This document shows, piece after piece, positions 1 through 9,969 of a stretch of 64,000 bases of DNA. The notes under the pieces are model-generated. The model had not been told where the DNA came from and did no database searches. It saw only the letters and a list, made by a program, of their open reading frames with translations. The DNA comes from Prorocentrum cordatum (lineage: Eukaryota > Sar > Dinophyceae > Prorocentrales > Prorocentraceae), in the NCBI GenBank assembly GCA_963575745.1, contig CAUYUJ010020185.1, positions 86,238 to 150,237 on the forward strand, given 5' to 3'. The position numbers and the translations under genes are program-made. Within the stretch, counting starts at the first letter, position 1, and every line of letters begins with the position of its first letter.

Positions 1-62
1 CTACTACGACCACTACGACTACTACGACTACGACTACGACTACGACTACGACTACGACTACG

Positions 63-94
<32 letters not shown>

Positions 95-118
95 GACTAC
101 TACGACTACGACTACGAG

Positions 119-159
<41 letters not shown>

Positions 160-160
160 T

Positions 161-208
<48 letters not shown>

Positions 209-297
209 CTCTACGACTACGACTACGACGACTACTACTACTACTACTACTACGACTACTACTACCTACTACTACTACTACGACTACGACTACGACG

Positions 298-332
<35 letters not shown>

Positions 333-346
333 CACTACGACCACTA
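1..346. repeat. CTA/CGA trinucleotide repeat
   Basis: Nearly uninterrupted runs of CTA mixed with CGA triplets fill the left edge of the window, so the true left end of the tract is not seen. Short open frames through it encode only serine/arginine runs and are not genes. Confidence 0.95.
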
Positions 347-1129
347 ATTAGACTATGTCTGTGGTCGGCGGCTGGAGCGGCAGCCTTTAGATAAATGCTT
401 CCTCCCTGTCGCACCCCCAGACGTGTCGGTGGCGCGGGCCTAGCGTTTCGCATGAGACTTCCTCCCTACGTACGATCCTGAGTCTTGAAATCTGGAACAG
501 CTTCAAAGTTGGAGGGCGGCCCGTTTTCAGAATGTGACTCTCGCACTAGCGCTCCTCACATCTGTCTCATATCAACAGCTTCAGGACTGGAGGAAGCCCG
601 TTTTCAAAATGTGGCCATCGCCCCAGAACCGCGCACACTCGTCTTAAAAGCCTCCAGCAGCTTCAAGGATGGAGGGCGGTTCTTTTTGAAAATGCGGCTC
701 TCGCTTCAGCGCCGCACAAAATTCTCTTAGAAGTTTGAGATTCTTCGGAGATTTAGCAAGGATGAAGTTGCAGACATGGTGTTCTAGCAGGGTGACGGAT
801 TGCCAAGACGCAACAGGCACGTTGGTCAGCCATGTTGAGTCCCAGGTACAGCGTCCTGGTACAATTTAGAACTGCCAGGGCAGAACAGTCTTGTTGATTC
901 GCGGTGTTGAAGTCCCATTACGTGTGCTCTGGCAAGATTGAAGATTCTTAGACAGTTGCCTTCCGATGGGGCACTTCTGCCAGTGAACATACTTGTTTGT
1001 ATGGACCTATGATTAGGGACCTTGGACGTAGGGTTCATTTCAACATTGTTCCTGCGCCTTGGGCTTTAACTAGTCCTCCTCCTCCTCCTCCTCGTTTTCC
1101 TTCTCCTCCCTCTCCTCCTGCTTTCTCTT
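347..1129. other. No gene seen; contains a short three-copy tandem repeat
   Basis: Mixed-composition sequence with only short, featureless open frames on both strands. The one structured part is the tandem repeat at 497-728, listed separately. Nothing here resembles a further exon of the minus-strand receptor gene, but a small exon could escape notice. Confidence 0.6.
497..728 (+). repeat. Three imperfect copies of an ~80-bp tandem repeat
   Basis: The block beginning CAGCTTCAAAGTTGGAGGG recurs at about 497, 579 and 657. Each copy continues with a variant of CCCGTTTTCAGAATGTG and then CTCGC. The copies are diverged by substitutions and small indels. Confidence 0.7.
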
Positions 1130-1285
1130 CCTCTCCCGAGTGTTCCCACATTGGGTTCCACAACGGCTGGGGGAGCACATAGCTCAATAGCTTGACCAGA
1201 CACCAACCCAACATGTGGCCGCTGGATGTTTTCAAAAGGCAGGGGGCGGCGGTGATTCGCCGCAGGCGTCTTCGATCCACCGCCC
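1130..1285 (-). repeat. Introner-like dispersed repeat, copy A
   Basis: First of four related ~150-bp repeats (others at 2036, 6089 and 7649). Read on the minus strand, all share ATCGAAGACGC, then GGCGAATCACCGCCGCC, then a CCTTTT tract, then an AAGCTAT motif, and end near TTCCCC or TTCCCA. Copy A lies between a CTCCTCCTC tract and unrelated sequence. The family looks like an intron-embedded mobile repeat because copy B starts exactly where coding sequence of the receptor gene stops. Confidence 0.6.
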
Positions 1286-1354
1286 CATGTTTATCACAGG
1301 AGAGCTTGGCGCGCTAGGTGTTCCACTGCTTTGATCATGTGCTAAGGGTCCACA

Positions 1355-2010
1355 ATGGCCTTCGGCTTGACCCGCCGGCCACTGGAAAGACCCCGGCAAA
1401 CCTTCGTGCCCAGAACACGGCTCCAAGACCGTCAAGATTGCCTCCAAGACGGTCCTAAGACGCCTCGAACGCGTCCAAGATGCCCCCAAGAGGGCCGAAC
1501 ATGGCCTCCAAGATGCCTTCAAGACAGCTCAAGATGGACCCAAGACGGTCCGAGATGGCATCACGAAGGCCCACGAGGCTCCCAAGCCTCCCCAAGAGGG
1601 CTCCACGAGACCCTCAGGAGAGCCCGAAGAAGCAAAATCATTGATTTCGAAGGATTCTCGTTTCTCGCCTTTGCTGGCTTCTCGAAGCCGAAGACTGCCC
1701 GAGAGGCGGTCTCTAAAATCCAAGACGGCTCAAGGGGCCCCCATAGGACCCTAAGACAGGCCAAGATGGCCCCAAGACGGCCCAAGAGGCCTCAAGGACG
1801 GCCCCAAGAGGGCCCCTGAGACGGCCCAAGAGACCTTCCGAATGCCAAGAGGCCGCCAAGTAGCCCCCAGGGCCGCCCAAAAGACTCCCAAAGGCCCCCA
1901 AGAGGCCCCCAAGAGGCCCCCAAGAGACTCCTCAGAAGCCCACAAGAAGCTCCAGGAAGCCCCCTCGAAGGCCCCAAGAGGGCCTCAAGAGGCCTGCTCT
2001 TCTTGTTTGT
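1355..2010 (+). repeat. Degenerate CCAAGACGGCC minisatellite
   Basis: Short units such as GGCCCCAAGAGGC and CTCCAAGACGGCC repeat throughout. The AT-rich core (AAAATCATTGATTTCGAAGG) that punctuates the larger array at 4.1-7.6 kb occurs once here, near 1633. Open frames through this tract on both strands give low-complexity peptides (for example ASWAVLGPSW) and are repeat by-products. Confidence 0.85.
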
Positions 2011-2035
2011 CCTCCTCCTCCTCCTTCTCCTCGTG

Positions 2036-2204
2036 AATCTCCTCCTTCCACTCCTCCTCTCTAAGTTCCTCCCCCAAGTATTTCCACAACTGATGGGGGA
2101 ACACAGAGCCCAATAGCTTGGCAATACTTCGGCCTAACGTTTGGCACATAGGTGTTTCAAAAGGCAGGGAGCGGCGGTGGTTCGCCGCAAGCGTCTTCGA
2201 TGTA
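2036..2204 (-). repeat. Introner-like dispersed repeat, copy B, beginning at an exon edge
   Basis: Same family as copy A. On the minus strand it begins with ATCGAAGACGC directly after the last recognisable receptor codons and runs through CGCCGCTCCCTGCCTTTT and a CCTCCTCC tract. Its position at the exon boundary suggests that it forms the 5' part of an intron. GT dinucleotides suitable as donors lie just upstream, at 2217-2216 and 2206-2205. Confidence 0.6.
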
Positions 2205-2682
2205 TACAGACAAATACCCGTGACCACGAACGGCGCAAATACGCAAACCTCCTCGAGATGGGTTACCATGCTGGGAACGTCCGCCACACCACTGCGGATA
2301 TACATGGACGGTATGATTATACACATCGCAATTGAGTATGTTGTGTCGGCGATATTCATGGTCTGTTGTGGCCATGGCTGAACCAGGAATTTCAGCGACA
2401 AGAACGAGACAATCACAATCAGTGACGCCAGCGCGATAAGCGTGATAGAGTGGAACACTACAAAAATAAGGTTGATGATGAGGGCCTTGATGAGAAGCAC
2501 TGCTCCCCAGTACCACGCCTGCGGCCGATACCCGTCCAACAGAAAGTAGTATCGCACCCGGAAGGACCGGACGTGTGCAAAGCGAGGGGCCCGGAGGCAA
2601 ATCCAGATCGCGCCCGCAATCACGGAGACGCTGTAGAACAGAAGGCCGAGGATTCCAAGGGGAAGTGCCTTCACTGATGGGC
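2205..2682 (-). CDS. Receptor-like multi-pass membrane protein, exon 4 (last exon seen)
   Basis: Continuation of the minus-strand receptor gene. The exon encodes several strongly hydrophobic helices: ALPLGILGLLFYSVSVIAGA, a loop FRVRYYFLLDGYRP, then WGAVLLIKALIINLIFVVF, IALASLIVIVSFLSL, a PWPQQTMNIAD loop and VFAPFVVTGICLY. The order of an R-x-RYYFLL loop, a helix rich in L/I/K, and a PW...N-x-x-D loop is one I recognise in large multi-TM proteins of dinoflagellates and other protists. The exon starts after a canonical AG at 2684-2683. Joining to exon 3 through a 110-bp GT-AG, phase-1 intron (2683-2792) keeps the hydrophobic frame. The 3' end is uncertain (2218 or about 2205), because introner copy B follows immediately. 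No stop codon belongs to this frame before the repeat, so further exons probably lie beyond the left edge. Confidence 0.8.
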
Positions 2683-2792
2683 CTGTGTTCCACGACCACC
2701 AGCATAAGTTGGAGGGGGAAAGGAGTTGGAGGATGAGGAGGAGGACGAAGAGGATGAGGAGGAGGAGGAGGAGGGCCCTCTCCCCCTCCTAC

Positions 2793-3129
2793 TGATAGTG
2801 GTGACGGTGGAGAACAAGCCCACGACCTTCATCCAATTGTCGTCCGCCCACAGGACACTTGGATACCTCCGCAAGGATCGCGCTCCTCCCGGATGCGAAT
2901 ATGTCACAAACAAAGAGGTCGCCATGGACGTAAGGCCGATGAAGAAGACGCAGATTTGTGCCCCCAATGCGTTGATCGTTTTATCGGTGGTTATACGGAC
3001 TTCTGGAATACGGCGATAGAGTCGCCAACTTGCAATGTATGGGCGAATCCTTGGTATAACGAAGATGTACATGGCCAGAGCCGACGGCCCACTTGAAGGC
3101 GCCAGGTCACGAAGCCCCCTGCTGGACAG
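2793..3129 (-). CDS. Receptor-like multi-pass membrane protein, exon 3
   Basis: Encodes PSALAMYIFVIPRIRPYIAS, a basic loop, the helix NALGAQICVFFIGLTSMATS, and then SHPGGARSLRRYPSVLWADD and NWMKVVGLFSTV. The H-P-x-G-x-x-SLRR-x-P block before a D/N-x-WM motif is characteristic, as I remember it, of the protist multi-TM family to which exon 4 also belongs. The donor is ATCA|GTAGGAGG at 2792-2791. The 5' boundary is less certain. An AG acceptor at 3131-3130 gives phase 0 and matches a phase-0 GT donor after exon 2, but other AGs nearby (for example before 3100) are possible. The open frame continues past the donor into a CCTCCT-rich intron and there encodes only serine. Confidence 0.75.
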
Positions 3130-3187
3130 CTGCATTGCTGGGCGTTCTGAAAAGAGGCTGGATGAGCCTGAAACCTCTGAAGGTCTT

Positions 3188-3204
3188 TGCCTCTCTAGAT
3201 CTCT

Positions 3205-3240
<36 letters not shown>
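3188..3240. repeat. CT dinucleotide tract
   Basis: TCTCTCTCTC run preceded by imperfect CT-rich sequence. Confidence 0.9.
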
Positions 3241-3241
<1 letters not shown>

Positions 3242-3680
3242 CCGTCCTCCTGAATAAATTCTCACTAAAAAATCCATCCTGAGGATTCCTTCCTACGCAG
3301 TCAATCATTACTAACGATCCGTTGAATGTAAACTCTGTATAAAAACTGAAAGAAACATAGAAGGCATCCTTGGACAGGACATCCTTATTGAAATATGCTA
3401 CTACATGAGAAAGGTGAACATACATCCTTGGCAACGGAAGCCTCAGTGAAGGAATGCTTACTCAGGAATGCGCTAGAAGGGATCCTTAACAAGGCCCTTC
3501 CTGGAAGATCCCTGACTGAATAATCCGTATTACAGGAATCCGTGCTAGAGGCCTCCTTGCTAAAGGATTGATTTCTACATGAAATCGTTGCGTAGAAATC
3601 CGTAGCACACGCATACACACTCAGCAATGAATTCCGCTAGGCCACCTTGATGCAAGAAGCTGGAAGGTCAGAAACTATGG
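3241..3680. repeat. Diverged array of GGATTCCTT-type short repeats
   Basis: Variants of AAGGATTCCTTGCT and GGAATCC recur at irregular 20-30 bp spacing. The sequence at 7793-8090 has the same flavour, so the two may be parts of one older satellite split by later insertions. No coding signal is seen. Confidence 0.45.
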
Positions 3681-4080
3681 GAAGAAAACAATTCCGCCGC
3701 CTAAAAGAAATATGAAAATACGAGTTCGGGTGCATGTGTGCGAGGAGCATGGGGGCAAAAAGCACCTACCAGAAGTTCCCCGAACTCTGAAGGTGATCGA
3801 AATTGCTTGCACACTGCTGCAACCCATGCCAGAGGGAAACCACCTGCAAGAAGCATTCCTTGGTTTACTGAAGGATGCTTAATTGGGATTACTCTAAGAG
3901 GAATCCGTTCAATCCGCCACCGAGCCTTCGGCACGTTGAGGCGTGAAAGAATGCCAAAGGCTGCCCAGCAGGGTTTGTGTACTCTTCTAAGGGACCCCCT
4001 CTGCGGGACGCACCCAGCGACCTACACCACCCCTGCTCCTGGGGGGTCCCTCGGCGGCCATGTTGCCTCCCGAAAACTTT
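3681..4080. other. No feature recognised
   Basis: Mixed sequence inside the large intron. Open frames are short and show no recognisable motif. It merges at its right end into the CCAAGACGGCC array. Confidence 0.5.
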
Positions 4081-4721
4081 CCAAAGCTTCCATGCCGGCC
4101 CAGGAGGCCCCCAAGACGGTCCAAGAGGGCCCCGAGTCCCCGAACGATCGCTCGAAGAAGCCCAAGATGGCCTTAAGATGGCCAACGAGGCCTCCAGGAT
4201 GCCCCAATGGGCCTCCAAGAGGCCTCCTGAGAGGGCACCAGCAGGCGAAAATGATTGATGTTCCTTAGGTGTTTGAAGGATGTCGGCATTCGCCTGTTCG
4301 GCTTTCCGACGTTCCAAGACGGCCCAAGAGGCACCCAAGACCACCCCAAAACGATCCAAGAGGCCGTTTAAGAGGGCCCCAAGACGGCCTAAGAGCGCCC
4401 AAGACGGTCCAAGAGGCGCCCAAGACGGCGCAAGAGGGCCCCAAGACGGCCCTGAGAGGGAGCACCAACCGAAAATCCAGGCCTTCCGCCCAAAGAGGCA
4501 CCCAGAACGCCCCAAGAGGCGCCCAAGAGGCCCCAAGAGGCCCCAAAGAGGCCCCGAGAGGCCCCCATAGGCCCCCAAGAGGCCCAAAAGAGCCCCTAAG
4601 AGGCCCCCGAGAGGCCTACAATAGGCATCAAAACTGCTTCCGAGAAGCCCCCGATAAGCCTCCCACGAGACCCCAACGAACATCCAAGAAGCTGCATACC
4701 CACAACTCGGGCACGGTGGCG

Positions 4722-4775
4722 GGACTTGCCGTAGGCAGCTGGATCCGCCGCCCCCTGTTGATTCATCTTCCTGCC
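4722..4775. repeat. Fragment of the introner-like repeat family
   Basis: Contains GCCGTAGGCAGCTGGATCC and CGCCGCCCCCTGTTGATTC, matching the sequence next to copy C (6220-6255) but lacking the rest of the repeat. Confidence 0.45.
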
Positions 4776-6088
4776 CCAGACGGCCCCAAGATGGCCTCCA
4801 AGACGGCCACGATGCCTCCAAGACGGCCAAGATGGCCTCCAAGACGGCTCAGACGGCCCCAAGATGCCTCCAAGACGGCCCAAGATGTACCCTAGACGGC
4901 CTAAGATAGCCTGACGATGGCCCAAGACGGCCCAAGAGGCCCCCAAGAAGCCTCCAAGACGGCCCAAGAGGCCTCCAAGAGGTCCTCCAGGAATGCCCGA
5001 TGAGGCCAAATTCACTGATTTCGAAGGATTTTGGCAGTTGCGCCTTTTCGGTTTTCCGACGGCCCAAGACGGCCCAAGAGGCTTCCAAGATCGCCTCAAG
5101 ATCGCCCAAGAGGCCTACAAGAGGGCCCCAAGACGGCCCAAGAGGCCTCCAAGACGGCCCCAAGAGGGCCCCAAGACGGCCCAAGACGGCCCAAGAGGCC
5201 CAAGATGGCCTGCAAGACGGCCAAGATGGCCTCCAAGACGGCCCTGAAGCGCCCCAAGAGGGCCCCAAGTCGGCCCAGAAAGGCCCCCAAGACAGCTCCC
5301 GACGGCGTCAGACGTGCCAGGAACCCACCAAGATGGCCGAAGTTGGCTCGAAGCTGGCCCAAGACGGCCCAAGAGGCCCCCAAGAGGGCCTCCAGAAAGG
5401 CCAGAAGAGGCCAAAAACATTGATTTATCATAGGTTTTTGACGGATTTTGACATTTGCTTCTTTTCTGCCTTCCGACGGCCCGAGACGGCCCAAGAGCCC
5501 CCAAAGATCGCCGAAAGATCGCCCAAGAGGCCTCCAAGATGGCCCCAGAACGACCCAAAAAGGCCCCAAGACGGCCCCAAGAGGCCCCCAAGACGGCCCA
5601 GGAGGCCTTTAAGACGCCGAAGCTGGCCTCCAAGACGGCCCTCGAGCATTCCAAGAGAGTCCGAAGTCGGCCCATAGAGGCCCCCCAAACGGGTTCCGAC
5701 GGCGTCAGACGGACTAGGAGCCCACCAAGACGGCCGAACAGGACCCTAAGATGGCCCAAAACGGCCCAAGAGGCCTCCAAGAGGGCCTCCAGGAAGGCCC
5801 GGAAAGACTAAAATCATTGATTTACCATAGGTCTTTGAAAGATTTTGGCATTTGCTGCTTACGGCTTTCCGACGGCCCGAGACGGCCCAAATGCCCCCAA
5901 AGCACGCCCAAGAGGCCCAAGACACGGCCCCAAGAGGCCCCCAAGACGGCCCAAAAACGTCCCAAGAGGCCCCCAAGACGGCCCCAAGAGGCCCCCAAGA
6001 CGGCCCAAGAGGCCTCCAAGACGCTCAAGATGGCCTCCAAGACGGCCCTTGAGCACCCCAAGAAAGACCCAAATCGGTCCAGCCTCGC

Positions 6089-6255
6089 CCACCGTGTTCC
6101 CCGAAGGCTTTCCAAACCGATTCGGGGAACACATGGTCCGATAGCTTGGCAGGTCTGGCCTCAACGTTCGGCCACATAGGCGATTCCAAAAAGGCAGGGG
6201 GCGGCGGTGATTCGCCGTAGGCGTCTTCGATCCGCCGCCCCCTGTCGATTCATCG
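6089..6255 (-). repeat. Introner-like dispersed repeat, copy C
   Basis: Interrupts the minisatellite. It begins, on the plus strand, with a small inverted repeat, GTGTTCCCCGAAGGC...GGGGAACACATGG, contains GATAGCTTGGCAGG and ends with GGCGGTGATTCGCCG and CGTCTTCGATCCGCC. It is about 95% identical to copy D by eye over the first 90 bases, so these two are the youngest pair. Confidence 0.65.
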
Positions 6256-7648
6256 CAGGGGTGCCTGGCGTGCTAGACCCTTTCGGTTTTGATTTGGGTT
6301 CTTTTTCCAAAAGAGCTCCCCCTGGGCCTCCGGCGCGTCCCGCCGGCCACCCGGAAAGGTGCCCAATTGCAGAATTTGTCCTCCAAGACGGCTCAAGATG
6401 GCCTCCATGATGGCCACGTTGGCCCAAGATGGCATCCAAGATGGTCCAAGATGGCCTCCAAGTCCGCCCGCCCAAGATGGTCCAAGACGGCCTCCCAGAC
6501 GGCCCAAGAGAGTCCGAGACGGGTCCCCCAGAGGCCTCCAAGACGGCCCAAGAGGCCTCCAAGATGTCCTCCAGGAGGGCCCGAAGAGGCCAAAATCATT
6601 GAGTGTCCCTAAGTTTTGTTGAAGGATGTTAGCATTCGCTTCTTCTCGGCTTTCCGACGACCCAAGACGGCCCAAGAGGCCCCCAAGGTCGCCCCCACAG
6701 CGCCCAAGAGGCCTCCAAGATTGCCTCAGGACTGCCCAAGAGGCCCCCAAGACGGCCCCAAGAGAGCACAAAGACGACCCAAGAGGACTCCACGACGCCC
6801 AAGATGGCCTCCAAGACGGCCCTGGAGCACCCCAAGAGAGCCCCAAATCGGCCCAGAAAGGCCCCCCAAACGGCTTCCGACGGCGTCAGACGGGCCAGGA
6901 GCCCACCAAGATGGCTGAAGTTGGCTCGAAGCTGGCCCAAGACGGCCCAAGAGGCCTCCACGAGGGCCTCCAGGAAGGCCAGAAAAGGTAAAAAATACGA
7001 ATTTCCCGCAGGTGTTCGAAGGATTTTGACATTTGCTTCGTTTCGGCCTTCCGACGGCCCGATACGGCCCGAGAGGCCCCAAAGATCGCCCAGAGATCGC
7101 GCAAGAGGCCTCCAAGATGGCCCCAGAACGGCCCAAAAAGGCCCCAAGACGGCCACAAGAGGGCACAAAGACGACCCAAGAGGCCTCCAAGACGCCCAAG
7201 ATGGCCTCCAAGACGGCCCTGGAGCACCCCAAGAGGGCCCAAGTCGGCTCAGAGAGCCCCCCACACGGCTTCCGACGGCGTCGGACGGGCCAGGGGCCCA
7301 CCAAGACGGCCGAAGATGGCACTAAGATTGCCCAAGACGGCCCAACTGGCCTCCAAGAGGGCCTCCAGGAGGCCCGGAAAGGCCAAAATCAGAGATTTCC
7401 CATTAGTTGGTGAAGGATTGTGGCATTTGCTGTGTTCGGCCTTCGGACGGCCCGAGACGGCCCAAATGCCCCCAAAGATCGCCCAAGAGGCCCAAGACGG
7501 CCCCAAGCTGCCCCCAAGACGGCCGCAGAGGCCTCCAAGACGCTGAAGATGGCCTCCAAGACGGCCCAAGAGCCCTCCAAGACGTCCTCCAAGAAGGCCC
7601 GAAATGGTCAAAATGGCCTGCAGGCGGCCAAGATGACCTTCAAGATGC

Positions 7649-7792
7649 CAACGTGTTCCCCGAAGGCTTTCCAAACCGATTCGGGGAACACATGGTCCGA
7701 TAGCTTGGCAGGTATGGCCTCAACGTTCGGCCACATAGGTGCTTCCAAACAAGCCAGGGGCGGCGGTGATTCGCCGTAGGCGTCGTCGATAA
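7649..7792 (-). repeat. Introner-like dispersed repeat, copy D
   Basis: Same start as copy C (GTGTTCCCCGAAGGC) and the same GTAGGCGTCGTCGAT end, sitting at the right border of the minisatellite. The sequence beyond it is unrelated to that following copy C, which marks the repeat's edge near the ATCG(A/T) motif. Confidence 0.65.
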
Positions 7793-8344
7793 GGATTCCA
7801 AAGCCGGAATGCCTTACATTAGCATTAATTCGTGAACTTTGCTTACTGACGAATGCCCTGCAAAGTTCCACTTAGCCTGGGTTCCTTTAGCAAGGCTTCC
7901 GTTCGGTAAAAAATCCTTCCGAGCAGATCTCCAGACCAAGGACTCCCTCAGTATTCCTTCGGCGGGGGTCGCTCCATAAAGGTCCCTTCAGCAAGGATTT
8001 ACGAATGAGGACTACGTAATCAGGGCTAGCTATGGAGGACTATGTGAGGAAAGATTCTGCGAACGTGGTCCTCAAAGGAGCTCCACCCTGAGAGGCTCAC
8101 TAGGGGCCGCAATGCCTAGGGAGTGCGTGTGTTTGAGGCTGCATTCCGCAACCGCCGTTTGCCTTTTACAGGCCCCGCGCGGAGAGCGCGGGCTCCATCT
8201 GGCCCTCGGCAAAGCAGGCCACACAGACCCGTGCTCGACTCCTCTCGCGATCGCATTCGCAGTGGCTCGAGCCAGTGAGCGAGTGGAAGAGCAGCGACAG
8301 AGCAGGAGCTTGCCGCGGAGAGACTACCAGTACCAGCTTTCGGC
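7793..8344. other. No gene seen; left flank of the copia element
   Basis: 7793-8100 contains diverged GGATTCCTT-type repeats like those at 3.2-3.7 kb. 8110-8344 is GC-richer and may hold the 5' leader or remains of a long terminal repeat of the copia element. I could not find a matching direct repeat after the element, so no LTR is called. Confidence 0.4.
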
Positions 8345-8353
8345 CGTGCAGTC

Positions 8354-9500
8354 ATGGCAGACGGGAGCAGCGGTGGCATTTCTCGTCAGAAGCGATTATC
8401 TGGTGACGGCAACGACGGAGCTGGAGCGTACACGATCTGGAAGAGATGGGCCAAGTCGCCTGTAAAGGCGCCCCCGCAGAAGCCCTCGGCCTGTGGCTGT
8501 ACACGCTGCTCGACGGTCAGGAGGCGCTGGCAGCGGAGCACCTGGACTTCGCTGATATCAATATTGAGTTCTGTGAGGACGTGGTGTTCGAGACGCTCGA
8601 CGGGCGCTTCACAGACAAAGCTGCAGCGGATCGACTGGGACAAGCGATAAGAGAAGCATTCAGCCTCAAAATCTGGACGCATGCGACAACGGAGGCGTCC
8701 ACAGGTCGAGCGAGGCAGGTGCACGCGAGGCTGACCAAGGAAAGAACAGAGCTGCCACCAGTCGCGCAAGGATGCCTGATTGCAGTCACTACAGTCAACC
8801 CATATAGTAAGGATGCGCAGCAAGGATGCAAGGGCCTTGGACGCCCATTTCGAAGCTCGGGCAGAGCGCGGACAACGAAAATGGCCAAGGACAGACCGAG
8901 GAGGCAAGGATGCAAGGGTACCCTTGGGAAGGCTGCCCATCCTTACTATGCGGGTTGACTGTATGCGAGGAGCGCGCCTGGGCAATTTCAGCCGGGCCAC
9001 CACCATGTCGGCCACGCATAGGAACTGGCACATGGACGAGGTGTGCGCGGCGATGCGGACGGCATTTCCCGGAGTACCTACAGAGCGCTTGAAACTGCCG
9101 GCGTTCGCAGTGCAGGACGACGACGGTGAGGACGAGTACTATACACGAGGAGATGACCGGACAGGAGGATGAGATCACCAGGGAGATCGACGCGATCGCG
9201 CAGGCAGCGGAGCCCATCATCTATGCAGACGCTGTGAAGATCCTGGCGACGTGGAGCCAAACGAAAAATGGCGATGACCAAGGAAAAGCTAAACAGAGGT
9301 CTACGACCGGGATGGAAGCCAAGGCCTGGTGACAACAGGCTGGGCGGACCCTCCAAGCAGGATCTCGACCGCTTAGGGCGTCTGGGTAAGTGGCGGAAGA
9401 GCCACAAGTTGGGCATTTCAGCAGGCAGTGCCCAGACAACAAGGCTCCACCATGTGCCCAGAACCTCCTGGTCTTCGCGGAGTCCGAGGGCGTGATGGAC
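8354..9500 (+). pseudogene. gag: copia-1 gag-like region, frameshifted and interrupted by a MITE
   Basis: The protein begins MADGSSGGISRQKRLSGDG, shifts frame near 8446 and continues PAEALGLWLYTLLDGQEALA, then DFADINIEFCEDVVFETLDG and AADRLGQAIREAFSLK. It resembles gag of dinoflagellate copia elements as I know them. At 8790 a 170-bp MITE interrupts it. After the MITE the frame resumes with MRGARLGNFSRATTMSATHR and WHMDEVCAAMRTAFPGVP. A degenerate CCHC knuckle follows near 9400: VGHFSRQCPDN is its second half, and the first cysteine pair is lost or out of frame. Further frameshifts occur around 9170-9330. The start at 8354 is the first ATG of the conserved frame. Confidence 0.7.
8792..8961. 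mobile_element. 170-bp MITE with 24-bp inverted ends and TA target duplication
   Basis: The left end reads CAGTCAACCCATATAGTAAG and the right end is its inverse (22 of 24 positions match, with the mismatches at positions 11-12). The element is flanked on both sides by TA (8790-8791 and 8962-8963). TA duplication and a short CAG-type end are typical of Tc1/mariner-derived MITEs. Removing the element with one TA joins the two gag frames exactly (codon ATG from 8791 plus 8964-8965), which shows it inserted after gag had been intact here. No transposase is encoded. Confidence 0.92.
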
Positions 9501-9546
9501 GTGCAGACCGTCAGCAAGTGCGAGATCGACGACGAAGCTTGCGGCC

Positions 9547-9969
9547 ATGCTGAAGGCACACGAAGACAACGTGCTGTCGAAGCTCATTCAGGAGAAGCGC
9601 TGGATGAGGCTGGCGCACGAGATGCGTGAGAATCCGCCTGAGGAGGAAGGAGCTGTACTAGTGACCCTCGCTGAAGGATGCGCGGAGCCAGACACGGGAT
9701 GTGCGAAGTCCCTTATCGGTGCTGAAACCCTGCTTCGTCACGAGGCGGCGTCAGGCCAGAAGGCCAGGTTGGTGAAGGGCGCGAAGCCGATGCGTTTCCG
9801 CGGGTTCGATGGCAGCGTGCAGCAGTTTATCGGTGCGGCGGAGATCGACCGGATCATCGAGGGCCGCAAGGTCACATTCCTGGTGTACGTGGTCCCCAGC
9901 GAGGCGGGCTTCTTGCGAGGCAAGCCCGACATGAAGGCGCTGGGAGGCATGATCGACCTCTGCAGCTGA
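9547..9969 (+). pseudogene. copia-1 retroviral-type aspartic protease
   Basis: A 140-codon open segment contains the active-site triad D-T-G at 9691-9699 in the context AEPDTGCAKSLIG. Downstream come FRGFDGSVQQFIGAAEID, a flap-like strand VTFLVYVVPSEAG and FLRGKPDMKALGGMIDL. The catalytic Asp and the hydrophobic-G-A pattern match the family. It would cleave the polyprotein. The segment is intact by itself but is cut off from gag and from integrase by frameshifts. Confidence 0.75.

Larger units (their letters stand above)
4081..7648 (+). repeat. Higher-order CCAAGACGGCC minisatellite with ~395-bp period
   Basis: Short units (GGCCCAAGAGGCC, CTCCAAGACGGCC) are organised into a longer unit. Each long unit contains an AT-richer core (AAAATCATTGATTTC, then GAAGGATTTTGGCATTTGC) that ends in TTCCGACGG. 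TTCCGACGG or a close variant (GTTCCAAG at 4311, TTCGGACGG at 7442) falls near 4303, 5054, 5471, 5867, 6652, 7049 and 7442, giving spacings of 751, 417, 396, 785, 397 and 393. That is one or two times about 395 bp. A second shared block, GACGGCGTCAGACG then GCCAGGAGCCCACCAAG, lies about 340 bp upstream of several cores. Long open frames on both strands are low-complexity products of the repeat. Confidence 0.85.

Noticed and set aside
4081-7674. Open frames of 100-225 codons with repeats like RPKTAQEAPK or LEASWAVLG
   Set aside because: Both strands are open because the CCAAGACGGCC repeat lacks stops; there is no domain and no codon signal.
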